Positions 19,645 to 25,818 of a stretch of DNA of 25,818 nt are shown here, one piece after another. The DNA is from Penium margaritaceum. Taxonomy: Eukaryota; Streptophyta; Zygnematophyceae; Desmidiales; Peniaceae. The stretch spans positions 1 to 25,818 of the forward strand of contig SZWC01015193.1 of the NCBI GenBank assembly GCA_023375785.1. Reading direction: 5' to 3'. The position numbers and the translations under genes were made by a program. The notes under the pieces are model-generated. The model had not been told where the DNA came from. It ran no database searches and saw nothing but the letters and a program-made list of their open reading frames with translations. The stretch's first letter is position 1; every line of letters starts with the position of its first letter.

Positions 19645-20479
19645 AGCTGAAAACTAGCCTAGAGCGGCTGGTTGGGGTTGCAGCAGAGTTGGATTAGGCA
19701 TGGCTCCACTCTCGTCGCTTTGCACTGCTGTCCCCTCTAGCTGCTCTGAGACTTTGTGAGTGGAAAGCTGCACGTTGAGGAGTTAGCGCCAGAAAGGAAG
19801 ACAAAACTGAGTGAAGTGTTACTAGCAACTGAGAATGAACAAGAATGGGAGACCCCTCCAAGAACTAGCTCCCTCTCAGATTTGTATAGCTTGTTACTCA
19901 GTCTTTCAACCAATCAGAAAAATGACCTATTTTCTGGCAGGCAGGGTTTTCTTGGTGAGCCCTGCCAGACAGCCGACGACCTGAAACCCCGGGCGTCGTC
20001 CGTTTTCCCTGAAAACTGGACCATACCAAAACACCCACGTTGCGAACGCACTCGTGTGGTCAGAATCATCCAAAAAATTAATAGCAAGGAGTTATGACCA
20101 CCCAAACCTGGGTGGTGCGTAGGCCAGAATCACCCTAAACCCAACTGTGTACGAAAAACATGCAACTTGGATCCTAGGCTAGATATGGCGCTGTGAGTGC
20201 AATGATATAGTCAGATTTAGCACACGATGGGTGCGGATAGCAACTGCGGAGGCAGTGACCGCCAGCGGCGTGACTGTTGTGGAGGTCCACCAATTAAGCT
20301 GAGCACGTCTCACACCTGGGGAATAGGCTCTAGCAAGAGGCGTGTAGACCGCGGCACGCGTCGGCTGCACTGGATGACTCTCCAATAGCGTCCCGTCTCG
20401 CCGTCAGTCCTCTGCACCCCAATGTACACAAGCTAACAAGACACAACAGAGCACAATGAGAGGTGTGCAAAAACCAACA
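19645..20479 (-). repeat. LTR-D: 5' LTR of Copia-2
   Basis: 835 bp from AGCTGAAAACTAGCC to AAACCAACA on the plus strand, matching LTR-C in length and content. It runs directly into LTR-E at GGCCTAGCTCAG. Confidence 0.85.
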
Positions 20480-21090
20480 GGCCTAGCTCAGCTCTGTAGA
20501 GCTTGTTATTCAGGTTACCAACCAATGAGGAAATTCCTATTTTCATAGCAAGCTGAGTTTTATTGGTGAGCCGTGCCAGGCGGCTGACGACCCCAAACCT
20601 GGGCGACCTCCGTTTTTATTGAGAACTGGACCATACCTAAATACCCACGTTGCAAACACAATCGTGCAGTTAGAATCATCCAAAAACTAGCAGCAATGAT
20701 TTTTGGCTGCCTAAACCCAGGTAGTTTCGAGGCTAGAATGACCTCGGTCACAACAGTGGCCGAATAACGTGAAACTCAGACCCCAAGCAGATGAAGACAA
20801 TGCAAGTGCAACCGTGCAGTCAGATCTGGCACAGGACGCATGTAGGTAGCATTTGCGGTAGCAGTGACCACTAGTGGCATGACTGCTGAGGAGGCCTACC
20901 GATGGAGCTGAGCACGTCATGCGTGTGAGGGAAGAGGCTTCAGCAAAATGTATGCAGACCTCAACGTGCGTCGACTCCACCTGATAACACTCCGACAGCA
21001 TCGCGTTCTTGACGTCAGTCATCCGCACGCTGATGTACACAAGCCGAGAGGACACAACAGAGCACAATGAGAGATGCACAAAAACCAACA
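20480..21090 (-). repeat. LTR-E: right part of the split 5' LTR of Copia-1
   Basis: It starts at GGCCTAGCTCAGCTCTGTAG, a point about 220 bp inside LTR-B, and runs to AAAACCAACA, the outer end shared with LTR-A. The first 436 bp (20480-20915) repeat the sequence at 11846-12283. The final 175 bp are the part missing from LTR-B. It is followed directly by CAAGT. It is of the Copia-1 LTR type, not the Copia-2 type. Confidence 0.85.
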
Positions 21091-21095
21091 CAAGT
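21091..21095. repeat. Candidate 5-bp target site duplication, right copy
   Basis: CAAGT directly after LTR-E, equal to the word before LTR-A at 4843-4847. This supports LTR-A and LTR-E as the outer ends of one insertion despite the 16 kb between them. Confidence 0.6.
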
Positions 21096-21536
21096 AAGTG
21101 ATAGTGGAAACTCGACTATCATTTTAGCCTTGAAATTCAGGACTGCATTCGTGGAAAGCCCAAGAGTTCATTGGGCGTTGGATATTGGTCGAACTGGTTG
21201 TTCATGTCCTCCGTCAGTGCGTAGAATTTTGGGTTTTTCATCTTGAAAGTTCGAACATTATGAGCGATGTCGCATCTCGCCTCTCGCTTCACAGGTACAT
21301 TTGCAGCTCGCGTCGCAGGTGCCTTTGTAGTTTGAGTCATATCTCGCTTGCCGCATGGTGTTTTGCCATGTCTGCGTGCAATTCATGGGAGACCTTGCGC
21401 GAAACATGGACATCTCAGGTTTCACACGCACTCCATGGGAGACCAAGCATGTACACAAAATGGTACACAACATTATCACATTTCAGGATTTTAAAGAGCC
21501 CCTTTTGCACGGGAGAAAACTCATTTAGGTGCTTTT
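21096..21536. other. Unassigned spacer with a short tandem duplication
   Basis: No recognised gene. A minus frame at 21340-21137 includes KMKNPKFYALTEDMNNQFDQ, which reads like protein but belongs to no family recognised here. A word CATGGGAGACC occurs at 21384 and 21434, inside a weak 50-bp duplication. A weak 24-bp doublet (CTCGC-T/G-TC...AGGT) lies near 21283-21330. Confidence 0.4.
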
Positions 21537-21575
21537 TGTTCGTTTGTGTGGATTCCACCCGTCACGAGCGACGAC
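21537..21575 (+). repeat. Start of 5' LTR of the third element
   Basis: TGTTCGTTTGTGTGG-ATTCCACCC, then CGTCACGAGCGACGA. It matches 24578-24616 except for about four positions. Beyond this the two copies diverge. Confidence 0.6.
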
Positions 21576-21618
21576 GGGCTCGTCCATAAGGGGGTTCCGT
21601 TGAGGAGCTCGCCCACGG

Positions 21619-21654
21619 GCGAGCTTGTCGCATGAGCTCACACGACAAGCTCGC
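21619..21654. repeat. Perfect 12-bp inverted repeat (hairpin)
   Basis: GCGAGCTTGTCG at 21619-21630 and CGACAAGCTCGC at 21643-21654 are exact reverse complements, with a 12-nt loop that itself contains the palindrome TGAGCTCA. It lies in the LTR or leader of the third element and would form a stable stem in RNA or single-stranded DNA. Confidence 0.85.
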
Positions 21655-21684
21655 TCGAGGCGAGACTCGAGCCTGCACACACCC

Positions 21685-21930
21685 AATAAAAGGAGGGGGA
21701 GAGGACAAAGGGGGGCTCCTCGAGTGGAGCACCCCATAACAACCCTAAAAGGGGCACCTGAGGAGGTGGCACCAACAAGAAAACAAAAGCAAAAAAGGGA
21801 GAAAGAGGACAGGGGGGTCCTCGAGTGGGGCATTCAAGTACGACCACGAGAAGGGGTACCCCACTATCATCGAGCGTTCCGTGGACCAAAAGAAAAGAGG
21901 GAAAGGGTCAGGGGACATCTACTGCAGCAG
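21685..21930 (+). repeat. Three diverged tandem units of about 100 bp
   Basis: A purine-rich module ending GGACA(N)GGGGGG-TCCTCGAGTGG occurs with its GGACA core at 21703 and 21807. A third, shorter match (GGTCAGGGGACATC) starts at 21906. Spacing is 104 and about 100 bp. The first two units also share an AAAAGGGGCACC / GAAGGGGTACCCC segment. It lies upstream of the zinc-knuckle ORF. Confidence 0.65.
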
Positions 21931-22729
21931 CAGCAAAGCGGTGGCCATGGGTCATTGGCGTCAGTTGGCGATGGCGACCAATGTAGTAGCAGCAGTCGCA
22001 ACAACACCATCAGCAGCGTTACCAGCCCCTCGAAGTGAGGTGTCGACCAGCGACGTCGGCATTGACGACGGTCGTCCACTATGGCAGTTTCAGCCATGGC
22101 ATACACCTCAATCGACTTACGGCTTTGCCTGCTACTACTGTGGGGATCGGCACTATGGCTGGCGCCAGTGTCGCCAGTTCCCTGCCGGGTGGCGAGCGCC
22201 CTGGATACGGTCCAACCCTTCCTCTTCACCATCCGACTCAGAGACGTCAGCCAATAACGTGGCACCCCTCAGTGGAGCTATGGCGGTGCTATACACCGAG
22301 CTCCAAGATCTAAAGCGTATGGTGCAACAACTCACAGACCATGTGGTCTCTGAGCGAGCCATTGCCACCATGTCGCTTCACGCACCCCCATCTTCCTCCT
22401 CGGCATCCTCACCTCCATCAGTCTCATCACCTAACGATTCCACGCCTTCCGACCTTAGCTCCACATCTGACGCCCTCCGCTCTCAGCTGGAGTCAATAGG
22501 AGTCATCCCAACCTTTGACCCCTCGGCTTCTATGGTAGTCCCTTCAGCTCGCCGTCATCGCTCTCACACTTGGCACGCGAGGCAGTGGACAGCACATTTG
22601 GCGAGACGTGCCCAGGAGGCAACAACAGTCGCAACAATGGCATACGTCACCGCAGAGATGACTCTCTCATCTCCTGTTGCAGGGTTGGTGCGACATCCCT
22701 CCGCAACTTCTACCGGTGCATCGGTCTAG
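21881..22729 (+). CDS. Gag-like protein with a degenerate zinc knuckle
   Basis: An open frame of up to 282 codons; the second Met, at about 21972 (ATGGCGACCAATG), is an alternative start. Residues about 84-97 read CYYCGDRHYGWRQC, which has the cysteine spacing of a CCHC knuckle but Tyr where the conserved His should be; a neighbouring His might substitute. A predicted coiled-coil follows (LYTELQDLKRMVQQLTDHVV), then Ser/Pro-rich sequence. No capsid domain is recognised. The frame ends at TAG 22727-22729. Nucleic-acid binding is inferred from the knuckle only. Confidence 0.55.
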   Translation: MDQKKRGKGSGDIYCSSSKAVAMGHWRQLAMATNVVAAVATTPSAALPAPRSEVSTSDVGIDDGRPLWQFQPWHTPQSTYGFACYYCGDRHYGWRQCRQFPAGWRAPWIRSNPSSSPSDSETSANNVAPLSGAMAVLYTELQDLKRMVQQLTDHVVSERAIATMSLHAPPSSSSASSPPSVSSPNDSTPSDLSSTSDALRSQLESIGVIPTFDPSASMVVPSARRHRSHTWHARQWTAHLARRAQEATTVATMAYVTAEMTLSSPVAGLVRHPSATSTGASV

Positions 22730-22842
22730 GGGGGGATGGAGTGTCCGCCGACGACCACCGGAGAGTGCAGGAGGGATGCGATAAATGGTGCTTCATGACA
22801 AGGCGGTCTTCGTGAGGACGAGACATCCGAGGAGTCGTCTAA

Positions 22843-24525
22843 CGTGGAGTCAGAGACGGACGAGTGGTCCGACACAGAGTTGGAGGCAGAGGTAGAGATG
22901 GCGATGGAGATGGAGACTTAGTTGACATAGCAGAGACCATGATCACAGACACATGTGTGGTAGCAGCAATGGATGGGACAGTAGTAGCAGTGATGGTGAC
23001 AGCCGACACATGTGGAGTAGACGTCCTGGCAGTGGGCGTGTCGGCAGCCATCGATGCTGTGACAATAGCAGCAGTTGTAGTCACTAATACTGACGGGACG
23101 CGGACAGTGGACACCCACATTGGTGTAGACACCATGATGGTCGTCGCTCCTGTAGCAGCTGGTATGACCTCCGCAGGCGTAGACGGTCCCTCAGCCACAG
23201 CATCAGCCATTGCAGATACACATGTGGAGGGGGTACCTAGAGAAGCAGGAGACGTCGAGATCGCTAGCACTTCCGTTATGGCGGGTGCCATTGTGGTAGC
23301 TGTCTATGGAGGTGCAGCCATCGTAGAGGACGCAGCTCGAGCAGGAGCTGATGTACCAGGTGTCGAGCGGGCCCCTACGCTCGAGCATTTACACTGTGCG
23401 CTTCACGACGAGGAGGATGCAGCAACACGTGAGAATAGGCATCTGCAGGGCCTCACACTTGATTTTCATGCAACGAGCACACGTTGGAGCACCACAGACA
23501 CCACGAGTTTTCGGGTAGCGGTAGTAGACGCCAAGAATGTGTACACAAGCTTCGAGGCTGTTCAGTGGACGTTCCACGATGTAGTGTGGAGACGGTCTGA
23601 ATTGTGTCGACAGTTGGAGGAGGCGATATCAGTGGATGCTTCAGCAGCGACGGCCCGTGCAGGAGCAGCCGTTACCGTGACCCACACTGTTGACAGCCGA
23701 GTGGCGGTTGTGTCCACGGCATCAAATGAGCCTACAGCAGTCACCCCTACATGCGCATCTACCGTGGAGGATGCAGAGCGAGCCGCGGACCTCCGGCTCA
23801 TGGCTAACCTGACCGGCATCGCTAACACCATGGCAGTTCCAGCCGACAACACCCCTACACACGTCTGAGCTAAAGTTTTTGTACCCGAGCGCCTACGCTC
23901 CGCGGTCGACGAGCAGGAGGTAGTCGTGGCTCGAGCGGAGGCGCATGTGCAGGGTCTCATGGCCGAGGTCCGAGAGGCCAGTAGCCGTTGGTACACTATG
24001 GTTGTTCCAGCATTACAAGCTGCCAAGGAGTGCGTGGAGGATGTGCACACGCATCTCGAGGCAAGTGAGAGGTCTCTACAGTATGCACGTCGAGGACGGG
24101 CAGATGTTCAGCGGCAGGTGGATGATTGGTTGCGCACATGGGGTTGGGAGGAGCCCCGAGACATTGTACTGGCTCCTGATGATGGCAAGGATGCAGCAGA
24201 GGCCGAGTCACCGACGGATGCCGACGTCCGACCAGTAGTCGACGGCCAAGTGACAGGTGTGTCAGCAGCAGCCGGTGCCTCTTTAGTGGCATCTCTTGCA
24301 AATGCAGACGTTGTAGATGCCGAGACATTGTCTAGTGTCGACGCCCTACCAGCAGCTAGGGTCATGTTCCAGGGTCATGAGGAGACCTTCCTTTGTACCT
24401 CTTTTGTGATGTTTAGCAAGTCGGTGTGTTATTTATGTCTTCCACGGTCGAGACCCGGGCACTTGGTGAGTTACACCATTACCACGAGGAGACCTTGTAT
24501 TATGCTGGGTGTTTGCGACAGATAG
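22843..24525 (+). CDS. Novel long ORF of the third element, one internal stop
   Basis: One frame is open from 22843 to 24525 except for a single TGA at 23866-23868. There is no ATG near the left end; an acidic stretch in another frame (22814-22920, rich in Glu/Asp) suggests a frameshift near 22910. Residues up to about 120 are Ala/Val/Thr-rich with repeated 'VDT/TDT' words. Then come charged, probably coiled-coil segments (HDEEDAATRENRHLQGLTLD; LRSAVDEQEVVVARAEAHVQ; ASERSLQYARRGRADVQRQV). It resembles no known polymerase, protease or integrase. Similar length of coding on either side of the stop suggests a recent nonsense mutation. Function unknown. Confidence 0.5.
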
Positions 24526-24566
24526 TGAGTGTAGCCCCACTCGTCATTGTGGTGACGGCTGTGTCA

Positions 24567-24577
24567 GCTAGGGGGAG
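24567..24577 (+). other. Polypurine tract of the third element
   Basis: GCTAGGGGGAG directly precedes TGTTGGTTTG. The 17 bases AGGGGGAGTGTTGGTTT across this junction are identical to those at the Copia-1 PPT/3' LTR junction read in coding orientation. Confidence 0.65.
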
Positions 24578-25250
24578 TGTTGGTTTGTGTGGCTTCCACC
24601 CGTCACGAGCTACGATTGCGGCAATTATTTGTATACCCCACACTGGGGTATGAAGCAGCAGTACTGGAGAGCACGGCAACATGATCCCTCCTACGGACGC
24701 AGCTGGCGTCGGAGTACTTACGAGTGGTGGCTCCATACACCAACAGCTGCTAGACAACTGTCAGGACATTGTGTTTGCCTGGGTCCTTTCCGGTTTTTTT
24801 GCAGACGCTAGAGTTTTCTCGATGGACTGGCTCTCGAGCCCGATTTATATGTTTTGCATTGTCTGTCCACAGATCGATGCCGGACTTGTGCTTGTGATAA
24901 TTGGTAGCGTCCGGCTCAAGATTATGCATTTGTAGGCTCGGACAATGATGCGTTTGGATGCTTGTGCTCAAGTTTATGGCCAAAACATTGGTTTTGGGCC
25001 GGTTTTTAGGACAAACTGACACTGCGTGTGCGTCACTTGTCATGAGCTGCGACGGGTTTTGATGTTGTGTTCTTGTCAGATGTCATTTCTCTTTGCATGT
25101 GTTTTATTCATGGAAGCACATTTGACAATTTGGTTGTACCACCTAGCCAAACCCTTGCCGTTTCGCGTCGAAGCTGTGTTGACGCCGTGAGCTGACTGAG
25201 CGCTGATGTTCATCCATTGGCAAGCATACTCGGAAACTTCTTGGTAATTA
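24578..25250 (+). repeat. 3' LTR start of the third element and unassigned sequence
   Basis: The first about 39 bp match the 5' copy at 21537. A perfect hairpin lies at 24633-24651 (ATACCCCA, 3-nt loop, TGGGGTAT). Beyond this, to about 25250, there is no gene, and no LTR end with a duplicated CTTTT was found. Part is probably LTR and part flank; the border cannot be drawn. Confidence 0.45.
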
Positions 25251-25555
25251 CATTTCTTTTGTGGTCAAAGGAAAACAATTATCTGTCAGACATTGTGCCA
25301 AGTGGGAAACTACATGTTTGCGGGCAGTTGTGCATAACCACCCCTTGAAAGATGAATGTAAACTCAAGGGGGTTTGCAAGCACATGCATTCCGTGCCACT
25401 CGCCATAAAAATGTGCACATGTCTCTTGTAGGTCACCCCCATACATTATGAAGGGGTTGAAGGAACAAAAAGAATGGTCTTGTGGTGAACAAAACACAAC
25501 AAAGAGTGAGCTGTTTTGACAAGAACAATTTTACCAAATTTTGTCCGTGTGAGGC
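25251..25555 (-). other. Probable 3' UTR and downstream region of the right-edge gene
   Basis: It lies just downstream of the minus-strand stop codon at 25556. It is T-rich in transcript sense and lacks long frames. TGTAAT occurs near its far end (about 25245-25255). No AATAAA was seen. The assignment rests on its position. Confidence 0.35.
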
Positions 25556-25766
25556 TCAACTGTGAATGTGCGATGATGGCTCTTCACAAATGCAGCCGGG
25601 AAAAGGGTTTGCAAAGAAGTTCTCCTCATACTTTGGATTCTCTCCGGCCCGTCGGAAGTGAGGGGCGCCAACACGGTCGCGGTGTCCTTGTCGGATGGCA
25701 AGACGGAACTCGGCCCACGTCAACCTCCCTCGGCTGAACAGGTCGATGTACTTGACCACCAGTTGC
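25556..25766 (-). CDS. Last exon of an unidentified host gene
   Basis: Minus strand, open to the window edge and ending at TGA 25556-25558. From a plausible acceptor (GCATGTCACAG at 25777-25767) it encodes 69 residues: QLVVKYIDLFSRGRLTW, AEFRLAIRQGHRDRVG, APHFRRAGENPKYEEN, then FFANPFPGCICEEPSSHIHS. The aromatic, charged and Cys-containing sequence has no stops or frameshifts and looks like a conserved globular C-terminus, unlike the decayed elements around it. I do not recognise the family. The frame also stays open upstream of the acceptor, in repetitive TGATGTGATG-type sequence, so the splice site is inferred. Confidence 0.5.
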
Positions 25767-25818
25767 CTGTGACATGCAATACCATACCATGCCGTGATGT
25801 GATGTGATTTGATTTCAC

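Larger units (their letters stand above)
12284..20479 (-). mobile_element. Copia-2: nested Ty1/copia retrotransposon
   Basis: A complete 8.2-kb element in the same orientation as Copia-1, with LTR-C (3'), PPT, RNase H, RT, 36-bp repeats, integrase, protease, gag, a long leader, PBS and LTR-D (5'). It is related to Copia-1 along its whole length but forms a distinct subfamily: its LTRs share CTTTCAACCAAT where Copia-1 LTRs have GGTTACCAACCAAT. It sits in the Copia-1 5' LTR. Its direct flanks (AGCAC left, GGCCT right) do not match. RT and RNase H active sites are mutated and the Gag knuckle is deleted. Protease and integrase catalytic residues remain. Confidence 0.85.
4848..21090 (-). mobile_element. 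Copia-1: Ty1/copia retrotransposon, interrupted by Copia-2
   Basis: Minus-strand element with 5' LTR (LTR-B plus LTR-E), PBS (11614-11625), gag, protease, integrase, RT, RNase H, PPT (5671-5682) and 3' LTR (LTR-A). The order gag-PR-IN-RT-RH identifies Ty1/copia. The outer ends carry a matching CAAGT duplication. Copia-2 (12284-20479) sits in the 5' LTR. Stops and frameshifts interrupt every domain, and the protease, integrase and RT active sites are each mutated. It is not autonomous. Confidence 0.85.
21537..24615 (+). mobile_element. Pol-less LTR element with zinc-knuckle ORF and a novel ORF
   Basis: The plus strand starts with TGTTCGTTTGTGTGG at 21537. The same roughly 39-bp sequence, with about four mismatches, recurs at 24578 as TGTTGGTTTGTGTGG, directly after a PPT (CTAGGGGGAG). 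Between them are a hairpin, ~100-bp repeats, a zinc-knuckle ORF and a long second ORF. No RT, integrase or protease is seen. LTR similarity ends after about 39 bp, so one LTR may be deleted or rearranged. No clear PBS was found. The right end is unknown; the coordinate given is the minimum. Confidence 0.55.

Noticed and set aside
20480..21090. Third independent copia element represented by LTR-E alone
   Set aside because: Its last 175 bp exactly complete LTR-B and its outer flank matches the duplication beside LTR-A, so it belongs to Copia-1.
23562..24050. 162-codon minus-strand Thr/Ala-rich ORF
   Set aside because: It is antisense to the longer plus-strand ORF of the third element, which has better codon-like character and context.

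Overview
This is eukaryotic, intergenic-type DNA, most likely from a plant or a streptophyte alga. The evidence is initiator-Met-tRNA primer binding sites, nested Ty1/copia and Ty3/gypsy elements of plant style, simple-sequence tracts, and almost no intact genes. The species cannot be named from the sequence. Nearly all pol-like reading frames carry stops and frameshifts, so the retroelements are old. LTR pairs look only about four-fifths identical by eye.

Layout, left to right. (1) 1-225: a short open frame with an acidic stretch, possibly the end of an exon. 226-1786 holds no recognisable gene but has a poly-G and a 22-nt poly-C run; its right end looks like the end of an LTR. (2) 1787-4480, plus strand: a decayed Ty3/gypsy element with PBS, Gag fragment, protease remnant and reverse transcriptase remnant, cut off inside RT. 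4481-4847 is unassigned. (3) 4848-21090, minus strand: a Ty1/copia element (Copia-1). Its left LTR (LTR-A) is the 3' LTR. Its right (5') LTR is split into LTR-B (11626-12283) and LTR-E (20480-21090). The outer edges are bracketed by the same 5-bp word, CAAGT. (4) 12284-20479, minus strand: a second, related copia element (Copia-2), complete with both LTRs, sitting inside the 5' LTR of Copia-1. About 436 bp of the host LTR is present on both sides of it. (5) 21537 to at least 24615, plus strand: a third LTR-bounded unit with no recognisable pol. It carries a zinc-knuckle ORF and an unrelated ORF of about 550 codons, and shares the PPT/LTR junction sequence with Copia-1. (6) 25556-25766, minus strand: what looks like the undamaged last exon of an ordinary host gene, running off the right edge.

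Both copia elements have the usual order LTR-PBS-gag-protease-integrase-RT-RNase H-PPT-LTR. They share two unusual traits: about 15 tandem 36-bp (12-residue) repeats between integrase and RT, and a degenerate triplet-repeat tract in the leader, short in Copia-1 and over 1 kb in Copia-2. Neither can be autonomous: each has lost several catalytic aspartates, and Copia-2 also lacks the Gag zinc knuckle.
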